A stretch of 64,000 nucleotides of DNA from an uncultured Rhodobacter sp. (GTDB lineage Bacteria; Pseudomonadota; Alphaproteobacteria; Rhodobacterales; Rhodobacteraceae), in the NCBI GenBank assembly GCA_945952585.1, contig CAMFII010000002.1:558001-622000 (forward strand), read 5' to 3'. Positions within the stretch are counted from its first letter, which is position 1; every line of letters starts with the position of its first letter. Made by a program: the position numbers and the translations under genes. The notes beneath the pieces were generated by a model. That model saw only the letters and a list, made by a program, of their open reading frames with translations. It ran no database searches and was not told the origin of the DNA. Below, one piece after another: positions 53,539-62,203 of the stretch.

Positions 53539-54411
53539 GTGTCACGTTCAATCCCTATGCCCTCGGCATCCAACCGGGGGCGACGGGTGCTGGAACTTCG
53601 GAACGTCACACGCATGTTCGGCCGCAAGGCTGCGGTCGACAACGCCAGCTTCAGGGTCGATGGCTCGGCGTTCATCGGCATCATCGGCCGGTCGGGCGCA
53701 GGAAAGTCGACCGTCCTGCGGATGATGAACCGGCTGACGGATGCAAGCTCGGGCGAGATCCTGTTCGACGGGCGCGACATCCTGACCCTCGAAGGATCGG
53801 CCAAGCGCGCCTGGCAAAGCCAGTGCGCGATGATCTTCCAACAGTTCAACCTCGTGCCGCGGCTCGACGTGGCCTCGAACGTCTTGCACGGGCTTCTGAA
53901 CCGCCGCTCGACGCTGGCGACGATGTTCAGCCTCTGGCCCGAGGCCGACATCACACGCGCGCTCGAAATCCTCGATCGTCTTGGCATCGCCGAACAGGCC
54001 CCGAAGCGGGCCGAGGCGCTGTCGGGCGGCCAGCAGCAGCGCGTCGCCATCGCCCGGGCGCTGATGCAGGACCCCAAGGTGATCCTCGCCGACGAGCCGA
54101 TTGCCAGCCTCGATCCGATGAACGCGCAGGTGGTGATGGATACGTTGCGCCGCATCCATGAAGAGGACGGGCGCATGGTGGTCGCGAACCTCCACACGCT
54201 CGACACCGCGCGGCGGTACTGCGACCGGGTGATCGGCATGCGGGACGGCCGCATCGTCTTCGACGGCACGCCCGACCAGCTGTCGACCGGCGTCGCCCGC
54301 GACATCTACGGCGCCGACGAGAGTTTCAGCGAAGACGCGACCTCGACCTCGATCGACAGGCTTGGCTCGGGCCCGGACCGGCGCTTTGCCGAAACGATGA
54401 TTTCCCAGTGA
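53539..54411 (+). CDS. phnC: Phosphonate ABC transporter ATP-binding protein
   Basis: 290 residues from GTG 53539. Walker [11 protein letters not shown]-loop [19 protein letters not shown], signature [15 protein letters not shown], Walker [14 protein letters not shown] are typical of PhnC. The start is uncertain: ATG 53557 and GTG 53587 (with a G-rich site before it, giving [11 protein letters not shown]) are alternatives. First gene of the phnCDE uptake operon that feeds the C-P lyase genes downstream. Confidence 0.9.
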   Translation: MSRSIPMPSASNRGRRVLELRNVTRMFGRKAAVDNASFRVDGSAFIGIIGRSGAGKSTVLRMMNRLTDASSGEILFDGRDILTLEGSAKRAWQSQCAMIFQQFNLVPRLDVASNVLHGLLNRRSTLATMFSLWPEADITRALEILDRLGIAEQAPKRAEALSGGQQQRVAIARALMQDPKVILADEPIASLDPMNAQVVMDTLRRIHEEDGRMVVANLHTLDTARRYCDRVIGMRDGRIVFDGTPDQLSTGVARDIYGADESFSEDATSTSIDRLGSGPDRRFAETMISQ

Positions 54412-54468
54412 CCACAGGACTTTGACCGGGCGCAGGGATCGCCCCGCGCCCCCATAAGGAGAGACGAC

Positions 54469-55368
54469 ATGAAACTGACCCTCGCGATCCTTGCGGCTTC
54501 CACCGCGCTGGCCGGCTCTGCCCTGGCCCAAGACAAGATCACCAGCTTCAACATCGGCATTCTCGGCGGCGAGAATGCCCAGGACCGCATCACCTCGAAC
54601 GAATGCTACCGCAAGAAGATCGAGGACGCGCTTGGCGTCCCGGTAAAGCTGTTCACCCCTGCCGATTATGACGGCGTGATCCAGGGGATGCTGGGCGGCA
54701 CGATCGACATGTCCTGGCTGGGCGCTTCGGCCTTCGCCAAGATCTATCTGACCGATCCGACCGCGGTCGATCTGGAGCTGACCAAGGAAAACACCAATGG
54801 TCTGACCGGCTACTACTCGATCGGCTTCGCCCGCAAGGACAGCGGCATCACGTCGCTGGCTGACGCCAAGGGCAAGACCTTTGCCTTCGCCGATCCGAAC
54901 TCGACCTCGGGCTACCTCGTCCCGAACTTCGAGATCGCCAAGCAGGTGGGCGAGCCGGCGGACAAGTACTTCTCGGAAGTGAAGTTCTCGGGCGGACATG
55001 AGCAAACCATCGTCGGCGTCGCCAACGGCGCCTTCCAGGCGGGCGTGAGCTGGGCCGACGGCACCGGCAACTGGGAAGACGGCTACAATTCCGGCGCCTT
55101 CCGCAAGGCCGCCGATGCCGGCATCGTCGACATGAACGAGATCGTCGAGATCTGGCGCTCGTCGCTGATCCCGGAAGGCCCGATGGTCGTTCGCTCGGCC
55201 CTGCCGGCCGACGTGAAGGAAAAGGTCACCCAGATCACCGCAGATCTGTGGGAAACCGACCCGGAATGCGCCTATGGCGTGGCCGCGGGCGAGGCGAAAG
55301 ATTTCGTGCCGGTAACGCTCGATGCCTATCAGGGCATCATCGAGCTGCGGAAATCGCAGACCAACTGA
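54469..55368 (+). CDS. phnD: Phosphonate ABC transporter substrate-binding protein
   Basis: 299 residues. A signal peptide ending SALAQ precedes KITSFNIGILGGENAQDR; DYDGVIQGMLGGTIDMSWLG, FADPNSTSGYLVPNF and the SGGHEQTI region are the phosphonate-binding loops of PhnD. AAGGAGAG precedes ATG 54469. A strong hairpin follows the gene, as often seen after binding-protein genes. Confidence 0.93.
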   Translation: MKLTLAILAASTALAGSALAQDKITSFNIGILGGENAQDRITSNECYRKKIEDALGVPVKLFTPADYDGVIQGMLGGTIDMSWLGASAFAKIYLTDPTAVDLELTKENTNGLTGYYSIGFARKDSGITSLADAKGKTFAFADPNSTSGYLVPNFEIAKQVGEPADKYFSEVKFSGGHEQTIVGVANGAFQAGVSWADGTGNWEDGYNSGAFRKAADAGIVDMNEIVEIWRSSLIPEGPMVVRSALPADVKEKVTQITADLWETDPECAYGVAAGEAKDFVPVTLDAYQGIIELRKSQTN

Positions 55369-55379
55369 GACTGATGCGG

Positions 55380-55407
55380 CGGGCGGGGGAAGACCCCCGC
55401 CCGTTTT
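55380..55407 (+). terminator. Hairpin plus T-run between phnD and phnE
   Basis: A 10-bp GC stem (CGGGCGGGGG, 55380-55389; CCCCCGCCCG, 55394-55403) with loop AAGA and trailing TTTT. It lies inside the operon, 12 bp after the phnD stop and 23 bp before phnE, so it is likely a partial terminator or mRNA-stabilising stem that raises PhnD relative to the permeases. Confidence 0.75.
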
Positions 55408-55429
55408 CCGTCCGGACGAGGGGCCGCGC

Positions 55430-56311
55430 ATGACCGAAGTATTTCTCGATCCGGCGCCGTCAGACAGGCCGCCTCCGCGGCTCGAGGGCGAATATCTGCG
55501 CCTTGTGCGGCAGAAGCGGCTTTACAGCCTCGCGCTCCTGACGATCTTCCTGCTTCTCCTTGCCTCCGGTTTCATCGCCGCCGATGCCCGCAATGCCGGC
55601 GGCTTCTGGGACGGGCTGCACCGCCTTGGCGATTTCCCTTCCGAGGTCCTTTCCGAGGCCTGGAGGAACCGTGGCGCGATCCCCGGGCTGATCCTCGACT
55701 TCGTGCCCTCGCTGATCGAGACGGTGAACATCGCCGCCGTCTCGACTCTGATCGGCGCGCTCGTCGCCGTCGTCCTGGCGCTGCTTTCGACCCGCGGTCT
55801 GGCCCGCTGGCCGCGGCTGACCACGCTGTTCCGCCGCTCGATGGATGCCTTCCGGGCGCTCCCCGAAGTCGTGATCGCGCTGGTGCTCATCTACATCCTC
55901 GGCGGCGGACCCGTGCCTGCGATGATCGCCATCGCCGTCCATACCGCCGGGGCGCTTGGCAAACTCTTCTCCGAAGTCGCCGAGAATGCCGACCTGAAGC
56001 CGGTCGAAGGGCTGACCTCGGTCGGGGCGAGCTGGGGGCAGAAGATGTGGCTTGGCGTCATCCCTCAGGTCGCGCCGGACTGGCTGAGCTATGCCTTGCA
56101 ACGCTTCGAGATCAACATCCGCGCCTCGGCCATCCTTGGTTTCGTCGGCTCGGGCGGCATCGGCTATGACCTGAAGGTCGCGATGCAATGGGGGCAGGGG
56201 AAATACGATCAGGTCGTCGCGATCTTCCTGCTGCTGTTCGTCACCATCGTCATCGTCGACCAGATTTCCAGCTACTACCGGACCCTGCTGGTGAAAGGCC
56301 ATCCGCAATGA
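55430..56311 (+). CDS. phnE: Phosphonate ABC transporter permease, PhnE1
   Basis: 293 residues. An N-terminal membrane helix (YSLALLTIFLLLLASGFIA), then a cytoplasmic/linker region and the transport domain with FRALPEVVIALVLIYILGGG and EGLTSVGASWGQKMWLGVIPQ (EAA loop). ATG 55430 is used; the stop overlaps the second permease gene (ATGA). Confidence 0.9.
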   Translation: MTEVFLDPAPSDRPPPRLEGEYLRLVRQKRLYSLALLTIFLLLLASGFIAADARNAGGFWDGLHRLGDFPSEVLSEAWRNRGAIPGLILDFVPSLIETVNIAAVSTLIGALVAVVLALLSTRGLARWPRLTTLFRRSMDAFRALPEVVIALVLIYILGGGPVPAMIAIAVHTAGALGKLFSEVAENADLKPVEGLTSVGASWGQKMWLGVIPQVAPDWLSYALQRFEINIRASAILGFVGSGGIGYDLKVAMQWGQGKYDQVVAIFLLLFVTIVIVDQISSYYRTLLVKGHPQ

Positions 56312-57645
56312 CCGTCATCGGCACCGCCCCCGCCCGCGACCTGCGCGCCGAGGTCGCCCATCTGTTCGGTCGCCGCCGGCGGATGTCCTTCCTGATCCCG
56401 GCGCTGGTGCTGGTCTATCTGGGTTACATCTTCTTTGCCTTCGACCTTGGCGGACTTGCGGGCCGGGCGCGGATGGACAATGCCGCGACGCTGCTGTCGG
56501 ATTTCTGGAGCTACAAGACTCACGTCACGCTTGACGCCCGCAGCGGCGCCGTCTCGGTCGCGATCGAGGGCGAGGCCAAGGGGCTTTACCCGCGCGAGAA
56601 ATGGCCGGACTGGGTGACGGAAACCGACGGGATCATCCGCATCGACCTCGGTCGCGGCAGCGTGGTCACCTATCAGGGCGACCGCGCCACCTTCACCATC
56701 CCCGGATCGGGTGACGTGGTCATCGAGAGGACGCCCGACGGTGTGACCTACACCGCGCCGCCGGGTTTTCCCGCCGACCGGATCAGCGCCTCGGACGCCA
56801 AGGTGATGGTGACCGGGCCGCAGGGCCGGGTCAGCGTCAGCCGCGCCAAGACCGAAACCTTCCGCTATTCGCCGGGGTGGGAGCTGTTCTTCTTCACCAT
56901 CGACAGCCCCTTTTACGGGAAGGGCCCGCTCGACCTCGTCACGCTTGCCGTTTCGGGTGAACGGATCGACCCGGGTCAGGCCAATCTCGCGCTGATGGCA
57001 AGCGAGTTCTGGAACAACAGGATGTGGCATCACCGCGATGTGGCGGGGGCGCTGTTCGAGACGATCCTGATGGCCTTCCTCGGCACGGCGATGGGCGCGA
57101 TCATCGCCTTGCCGCTGGCCTTCCTTGCCGCGTCGAACCTGACCCCCAGCCGCGGCGTGCGCTTCGGGATGCGCCGGGTCTTCGACTTCGTCCGCGGGGT
57201 CGATGCGCTGATCTGGACCATCATCCTCGCCCGCGCCTTTGGCCCCGGTCCCCTGACCGGCGCGCTTGCCATCCTCATCACCGAGGTCGGCAGCTTCGGC
57301 AAGCAGTTCTCGGAAGCGCTTGAGAACATCGACGGCAAGCAGGTCGAGGGCATCCGCTCGACCGGGGCCAATGCCGCGCAACGGATGCGCTTCGGTGTGA
57401 TCCCGCAACTCGTCCCGGTCCTTCTGAGCCAGGTGCTTTACGCCTTCGAGTCGAACACACGTTCCGCCACCGTCATCGGCGCCATTGTGGGCGGCGGGAT
57501 CGGCCTTCTGCTGACCCAGGCAATCATCACCCAGAAAGACTGGGAAGATGTCGCCTATTACATCCTGCTCATCGTCCTGATGGTCATGGCGATGGACAGC
57601 CTGTCGGGCTGGTTGCGCAAGCGGCTGATCAAGGGGGGGCATTGA
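56308..57645 (+). CDS. phnE: Phosphonate ABC transporter permease, PhnE2 (long form)
   Basis: 445 residues. One N-terminal membrane helix (FLIPALVLVYLGYIFFAFDL) is followed by a roughly 200-residue, mostly beta-rich periplasmic insertion (about 50-245), then the transport domain with VEGIRSTGANAAQRMRFGVIPQ. Long PhnE2 proteins are known in Rhodobacterales, so the insertion is a family feature. Forms the channel with PhnE1. Confidence 0.88.
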   Translation: MTVIGTAPARDLRAEVAHLFGRRRRMSFLIPALVLVYLGYIFFAFDLGGLAGRARMDNAATLLSDFWSYKTHVTLDARSGAVSVAIEGEAKGLYPREKWPDWVTETDGIIRIDLGRGSVVTYQGDRATFTIPGSGDVVIERTPDGVTYTAPPGFPADRISASDAKVMVTGPQGRVSVSRAKTETFRYSPGWELFFFTIDSPFYGKGPLDLVTLAVSGERIDPGQANLALMASEFWNNRMWHHRDVAGALFETILMAFLGTAMGAIIALPLAFLAASNLTPSRGVRFGMRRVFDFVRGVDALIWTIILARAFGPGPLTGALAILITEVGSFGKQFSEALENIDGKQVEGIRSTGANAAQRMRFGVIPQLVPVLLSQVLYAFESNTRSATVIGAIVGGGIGLLLTQAIITQKDWEDVAYYILLIVLMVMAMDSLSGWLRKRLIKGGH

Positions 57646-57696
57646 GTGGACGCGATGCCTCTGCCACAACTCCGCGAGCCCGACAGGAGACCCGGA

Positions 57697-58314
57697 ATGC
57701 CCAAGCTCTCGGCCGACCAGCCCTTTGTCCATAACGGCTGCGAGATTTCGAACTCCAGCTTCGGCGGCTGGTGCGAGGTGGGCGAGGGCTCGCGCATCCA
57801 GAATTGCAGCTTCGATGACTACGCCTATTGCGACCGTTATTCGGACATCGCCAACACCACGGTTGGCAAGTTCGCCAACATCGCCGCCTTCACCCGGATC
57901 GGTCCGACGGACCATCCGATGGGCAACGCCTCGCTCCACCACTTCCTCTATCGCTCGTCCTATTACTGGGACGATGCGCAGGACGATCCGGCCTTCTTCG
58001 CCCGGCGCAAGGCGCGGCGAACGGTGCTTGGCCATGACTGCTGGATCGGGCATGGCGCCATCATCCGGCCGGATGTCACTATCGGGATCGGTGCGGTGGT
58101 CGCGGCGGGGGCGGTCGTGACGCGGGATGTGGCGCCCTACATGATCGTGGCGGGTGTTCCCGCCGTGCCGCTGCGCGAACGCTTCCCGAAGGCAATTGCC
58201 GAGCGGTTGTTGGCGCTCGCCTGGTGGGACTGGGATCATTCGCGACTCCGGGCTGCGCTGGACGATTTCCGCGCCCTGCCGGCCGAGGCTTTCCTCGAGA
58301 GGTATGGCGGCTGA
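57697..58314 (+). CDS. Hexapeptide-repeat transferase of phosphonate operons (TIGR03308-like)
   Basis: 205 residues from ATG 57697, chosen because AGGAG lies 7 bases upstream; GTG 57646 and ATG 57655 are in frame but lack a site. Left-handed beta-helix repeats (SIRIQ-type: GSRIQNCSFDDY, NTTVGKFANIA, VTIGIGAVVAAGAVVTRDV, YMIVAGVPA) and a YWDDAQDDPAFFARR insertion match the acetyltransferase-like family linked to phn genes. Probably N-acylates an aminophosphonate; this is inferred. Confidence 0.82.
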   Translation: MPKLSADQPFVHNGCEISNSSFGGWCEVGEGSRIQNCSFDDYAYCDRYSDIANTTVGKFANIAAFTRIGPTDHPMGNASLHHFLYRSSYYWDDAQDDPAFFARRKARRTVLGHDCWIGHGAIIRPDVTIGIGAVVAAGAVVTRDVAPYMIVAGVPAVPLRERFPKAIAERLLALAWWDWDHSRLRAALDDFRALPAEAFLERYGG

Positions 58315-58336
58315 CCGGCCGACCGGGGCGCGACGC

Positions 58337-58383
58337 GCAAAATTCTTTCAAGAATTTTGCCAAAAGCCTTGGAAGGCTTTTGG
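58337..58383. repeat. 47-bp double-hairpin element, copy 2, inverted
   Basis: Adjacent palindromes with 11-bp stems: GCAAAATTCTT/AAGAATTTTGC (58337-58360) and CCAAAAGCCTT/AAGGCTTTTGG (58360-58383). The element is the reverse orientation of the one at 50540-50586, with small changes in the loop and stems. It sits in the convergent gap between the transferase and phnF and probably ends both transcripts. Confidence 0.83.
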
Positions 58384-58409
58384 TCATCTCTGCTTGCGGG
58401 ACGGCGGCG

Positions 58410-59120
58410 CTAGTCGGGCGCGACGGTCAAGGTCACCCGGTCACCGGCAAACCAGGTCGTGCCGTACTCGATGGGAATTCCGCGGCTGTCGACATTGACG
58501 GCCACAGACTTCAAGAGCGGCGCCCCTTCCTGCAGCCGCAGTCGCAGCGCCATCACGGCATCCGCGACATGCGCGGTGATCCGGGTCGAGGCCCGGGTGT
58601 AATCGGTCACCCCCACCCGGGCCAGCGCCGCGGTGATCGAGTTCAGCCGTTCCAGATGCGGCATCAGCCCCGGCAGCCGCGCGGCCGGAAAGACCGAGCG
58701 GAAATGGGCGATCTCGACCCCGTCGGCCAGGGATAGCCCCTCGATCACCAAGACCTCATCCCCGGGCGCAAGGCCGAGGGCCTCGGCCTCTTCGGCGCTT
58801 GCGGCCCGCGTTTCGCGCGAGAGGATCTCGCGTGACGGGGTTCGTCCCGTGGCGAGCAGGTTCTGGTGAAACCTGACCCGGCGACCGAGGGGATAGTCCG
58901 CCGGCACGACCGAGACATAGACGCCCGAACCGCGCCGGGAATGGACCGTTCCGGCTTCGGCCAGCGCGGCGAGGGCGTGGCGCACTGTATGGCGGTTCAC
59001 GCCGAAGCGGCGGGACAGCTCTGCCTCTGTCGGCAGCTTGTCGCCCGGACGGTAATGCCCCGCGGCGATCTCCTCCGACAGGGTTTCGGCGATAGTCTTC
59101 CAGATCGCACTGCGGGGCAG
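58410..59120 (-). CDS. phnF: GntR family phosphonate-utilisation regulator PhnF, non-standard start
   Basis: 236 residues if initiated at CTG 59120, which has GGGAGG five bases upstream. The first standard start, GTG 59000, would remove the first half of the winged helix; upstream codons read PRSAIWKTIAETLSEEIAAG and PGDKLPTEAELSRRFG, which are clearly PhnF, and continue into GVNRHTVRHALAALAEAG. The C-terminal UTRA ligand domain follows (about 90-236). No ATG, GTG or TTG occurs in frame between the upstream stop and this point, so the start is CTG or there is a frameshift error (an out-of-frame ATG lies at 59136). Divergent from phnG; likely represses the phn genes. Confidence 0.85.
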   Translation of the reverse strand: MPRSAIWKTIAETLSEEIAAGHYRPGDKLPTEAELSRRFGVNRHTVRHALAALAEAGTVHSRRGSGVYVSVVPADYPLGRRVRFHQNLLATGRTPSREILSRETRAASAEEAEALGLAPGDEVLVIEGLSLADGVEIAHFRSVFPAARLPGLMPHLERLNSITAALARVGVTDYTRASTRITAHVADAVMALRLRLQEGAPLLKSVAVNVDSRGIPIEYGTTWFAGDRVTLTVAPD

Positions 59121-59186
59121 GGTCGCCTCCCGTCATGAAAATTTCATCCGGCCATTGCTTGCCTGAAGCCCGCCATGTGGATAATA

Positions 59187-59217
59187 TTTGTCTAGTTGTA
59201 TATTTAAATGGACAAAT
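59187..59217. promoter_or_regulatory. Candidate PhnF operator in the phnF-phnG gap
   Basis: An AT-rich island holds TTTGTCTAG (59187-59195) and, 13 bp on, TGGACAAAT (59209-59217), imperfect inverted halves. GntR/HutC regulators often bind TGTCTAGACA-like palindromes, so TTGTCTAG could be one half-site. The position in the 104-bp divergent region supports regulation of both phnF and phnG. Confidence 0.4.
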
Positions 59218-59224
59218 TCGCAAG

Positions 59225-59683
59225 ATGTCCTCCGAGCGGTCCCTCCCCCCGGAAATCCTTGCCCGCCGTCGCTGGATGGGGTTGGCGGCGCGGTCCCGCC
59301 CCGACCGCCTGCGCGAGCTCTTGCCCGAGCTTCCGGCCCATGACCTGCTCCGCGCGCCAGAGATTGGCGCGGTGATGGTCGAGGGGCGGGCCGGCGGTAC
59401 GGGGACGCCGTTCAACCTAGGTGAGATGACTGTGACCCGCTGTTCGGTCCGGCTGGGCAGCGGCGAGGTTGGACACGCCCATGTGCAGGGGCGCGACCGC
59501 GACCATGCCCGCCGCGCGGCCGTACTGGATGCGCTGATGCAGACCGATGCCGCGCAGGGGTTGGAAGGCGGTGTGCTCGCCCCCCTCGCCAAGGAAGAGG
59601 CTGCCCGCCGCACGGTTCGCGCCGCCCGGGCTGCTGCGACGCGGGTCGAGTTCTTCACGCTGGTCCGGGGGGAAGACCAATGA
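59225..59683 (+). CDS. phnG: C-P lyase complex subunit PhnG
   Basis: 152 residues. RRRWMGLAARSRPDRLREL, GGTGTPFNLGEMTVTRCSVRL and GHAHVQGRDRDHARRAAVLDAL are PhnG signatures. ATG 59225 was chosen over ATG 59135, which would add unrelated residues through the operator. With PhnH, I and J it forms the core complex that builds and cleaves the ribose-phosphonate. Stop overlaps phnH (ATGA). Confidence 0.93.
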   Translation: MSSERSLPPEILARRRWMGLAARSRPDRLRELLPELPAHDLLRAPEIGAVMVEGRAGGTGTPFNLGEMTVTRCSVRLGSGEVGHAHVQGRDRDHARRAAVLDALMQTDAAQGLEGGVLAPLAKEEAARRTVRAARAAATRVEFFTLVRGEDQ

Positions 59684-60249
59684 TCTCGCAGGCACTTGGC
59701 GGCGGCTTTGCAGATGCCCCGATCCAGTCCGCGCGCGCGTTCCGCGCCGCGCTCGAGGCGATGGCTCGGCCCGGTCGCATCCTGACGGTCGAGGGGGTTG
59801 CCCCGCCCGCACCGCTGTCAATCGGGGCCGGGGTCCTGTTGCTGACGCTCTGCGACCGCACCACGCCCCTGCATCTCGCCCCCGGCCATGACGCGCCCGA
59901 GATCCGTGACTGGATCACCTTCCACACCGGCGCGCCGCTGGTCACGCCCGGGGCTGCAGCGTTTGCGCTTGGCCGGTGGGAGGCGCTCCAGCCCGTGACC
60001 CGCTTCCGCATCGGCCAGCCCGACTATCCCGACCGGTCGGCGACGCTGATCGTCGAGATGGACGCATTGACGAATGACGGGGCGATCCTCACTGGGCCGG
60101 GGATCGAGACGACGGCCCGTCTTTCATTGCCGGAGCTTGCGGCATTCCGATTGAATCGTGACATTTTCCCATTGGGTTACGACACGTTCTTCACATCAGG
60201 TGACAAGATCGCCGGCCTGCCGCGCTCGACCCGCGTGGAGGCCGGCTGA
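59680..60249 (+). CDS. phnH: C-P lyase complex subunit PhnH
   Basis: 189 residues. ARAFRAALEAMARPGRI at the start and FPLGYDTFFTSGDKIAGLPRSTRV at the end are typical. A scaffold subunit of the GHIJ core with no independent catalytic role known. Overlaps phnG by 4 bp and phnI by 1 bp. Confidence 0.93.
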   Translation: MISQALGGGFADAPIQSARAFRAALEAMARPGRILTVEGVAPPAPLSIGAGVLLLTLCDRTTPLHLAPGHDAPEIRDWITFHTGAPLVTPGAAAFALGRWEALQPVTRFRIGQPDYPDRSATLIVEMDALTNDGAILTGPGIETTARLSLPELAAFRLNRDIFPLGYDTFFTSGDKIAGLPRSTRVEAG

Positions 60250-61346
60250 TGTATGTCGCGGTCAAGGGCGGCGAACGGGCGATCGACAACGCCCATGCCT
60301 GGCTTTCCCAAGCCCGCCGGGGCGATCCGTCGGTGCCGGAACTGTCGGTGGCACAGATCCGCGAGCAGATGACGCTGGCGGTGAACCGGGTGATGGCCGA
60401 GGGCTCGCTTTACGATCCCGACCTTGCGGCGCTGGCGATCAAGCAGGCGCGGGGCGACCTGATCGAGGCGATCTTCCTCATCCGCGCCTACCGGACCACC
60501 TTGCCGCGACTTGGCTCTTCCGTGCCGGTCGATACCGGCGAAATGGCCGTGACGCGGCGGATTTCCGCAACCTTCAAGGACCTGCCGGGCGGACAGATCC
60601 TGGGGCCGACCTTCGACTATACCCACCGGCTGCTCGATTTCACCCTGGCCGCCAATGGGTCAGAGGTTGCCGATGTGGCAGCCTCCCTTGCAGAGCCGGC
60701 GGAAGGCGTGCCGCATGTCATGGAATTTCTCAACAAGGACGCACTGATACAGGCCGAACTTCAGGCGGATGGGTCCGTCCCGGACCTGACCCGGGAGCCG
60801 ATGGAACTGCCTGCATCCCGGCCGCTTCGGCTGCAGGCGCTCGCGCGGGCGGATGAGGGCTTCCTGCTGTCGCTCGCCTATTCGACGCAGCGCGGATACG
60901 GGCGGACCCACGCCTTTGTCGGCGAATTGCGGATAGGGGCCGTGGCCGTCGAGATGGAAATCCCCGAACTCGGCTTTCCGGTTGAGATTGGCGAGGTCGA
61001 GTTGACCGAATGCGAGACGGTGAACCAGTTTACCGGTTCAAGGACCGAGCCCCCTCAGTTCACGCGCGGCTATGGCCTCGTCTTCGGGCAGAGCGAGCGC
61101 AAGGCGATCTCGATGAGCCTGGTCGATCGGGCGTTGCGTTGGCGCGAACTCGGCGAGGATTTCACCGGCGCCCCGGCACAGGACGAGGAATTCGTCCTGA
61201 TGCACGCTGACAACATCCAGGCGACCGGGTTTCTCGAACATATCAAGCTGCCGCATTACGTGGACTTCCAGGCCGAACTGGAACTGATCCGCAAGCTGCG
61301 GCGCGAAACGGAGCAGGGTGATCTGGCGGCGGAGGAGCAGCCATGA
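60249..61346 (+). CDS. phnI: C-P lyase subunit PhnI (ribose-phosphonate triphosphate synthase)
   Basis: 365 residues. MYVAVKGGERAIDNAHAWL at the N-terminus and DEEFVLMHADNIQATGFLEHIKLPHYVDFQAEL near the C-terminus are characteristic. Displaces adenine from ATP with a phosphonate, together with PhnG, H and L. Overlaps neighbours; TGATG with phnH and ATGA with phnJ. Confidence 0.95.
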   Translation: MYVAVKGGERAIDNAHAWLSQARRGDPSVPELSVAQIREQMTLAVNRVMAEGSLYDPDLAALAIKQARGDLIEAIFLIRAYRTTLPRLGSSVPVDTGEMAVTRRISATFKDLPGGQILGPTFDYTHRLLDFTLAANGSEVADVAASLAEPAEGVPHVMEFLNKDALIQAELQADGSVPDLTREPMELPASRPLRLQALARADEGFLLSLAYSTQRGYGRTHAFVGELRIGAVAVEMEIPELGFPVEIGEVELTECETVNQFTGSRTEPPQFTRGYGLVFGQSERKAISMSLVDRALRWRELGEDFTGAPAQDEEFVLMHADNIQATGFLEHIKLPHYVDFQAELELIRKLRRETEQGDLAAEEQP

Positions 61347-62203
61347 GCGACTACAACTTCGCCTATCTCGACGAGCAGACCAAGCGGATGATCCGCCGCG
61401 CGATCCTCAAGGGCGTGGCGATCCCCGGCTATCAGGTGCCCTTCGCCAGCCGCGAGATGCCGATGCCCTATGGCTGGGGGACGGGCGGCGTGCAGGTCAC
61501 GGCGGCCTGCCTTGTCCCGGAGGACCGGCTCAAGGTCATAGATCAGGGCGCGGATGACACGACCAATGCCGTGTCGATCCGTCGCTTCTTCCAGAAGACC
61601 GCCGGGGTCGAGGTGACCGAGGCGACGGCCGAGGCCACGATCATCCAGACCCGCCACCGCATCCCGGAAACCCCGCTGACCGAGGGGCAGATCTTTGTCT
61701 ACCAGGTGCCGATCCCGGAACCTTTGCGCTTTCTGGAACCGCGCGAGACCGAGACGCGGCGCATGCACGAGCTTGAGGAATACGGGCTGATGCATGTGAA
61801 GCTTTACGAGGACATCGCGCGCCACGGCACCATCGCCACCTCCTACGACTACCCGGTGCGGGTCGAGGGGCGCTATGTGATGGACCCCTCGCCGATCCCC
61901 AAGTTCGACAATCCGAAGCTGTCGGGCAACCCGGCGCTTCAGCTCTTCGGGGCGGGGCGTGAACAGCGGATCTATGCGCTGCCGCCCTATAGTCAGGTCG
62001 TGAGCCTGGATTTCGAGGATCATCCCTTCGTTGCCTCGAAGGCCGAGCATGACTGCGACCTGTGCGGGGCCGCTGACAGCTATCTGGATGAGGTCATCAC
62101 CGACGATCAGGGCAACCGCATGTTCGTCTGCTCTGACACCGATTATTGCCGTGGCCGCCGGGCGGCGGGGCAGGTCGGGCGGCTTGGGGGAGAGGCGGCG
62201 TGA
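61343..62203 (+). CDS. phnJ: C-P lyase PhnJ, radical SAM-dependent C-P bond cleavage
   Basis: 286 residues. Cys238, Cys241, Cys263 and Cys269 give the C-x2-C-x21-C-x5-C arrangement of PhnJ: three ligate the 4Fe-4S cluster and one carries the thiyl radical. VPFASREMPMPYGWGTGG near residue 32 contains the glycine-radical region. Cleaves ribose-phosphonate-phosphate to hydrocarbon and cyclic ribose phosphate. The stop overlaps the GTG start of phnK. Confidence 0.96.
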   Translation: MSDYNFAYLDEQTKRMIRRAILKGVAIPGYQVPFASREMPMPYGWGTGGVQVTAACLVPEDRLKVIDQGADDTTNAVSIRRFFQKTAGVEVTEATAEATIIQTRHRIPETPLTEGQIFVYQVPIPEPLRFLEPRETETRRMHELEEYGLMHVKLYEDIARHGTIATSYDYPVRVEGRYVMDPSPIPKFDNPKLSGNPALQLFGAGREQRIYALPPYSQVVSLDFEDHPFVASKAEHDCDLCGAADSYLDEVITDDQGNRMFVCSDTDYCRGRRAAGQVGRLGGEAA

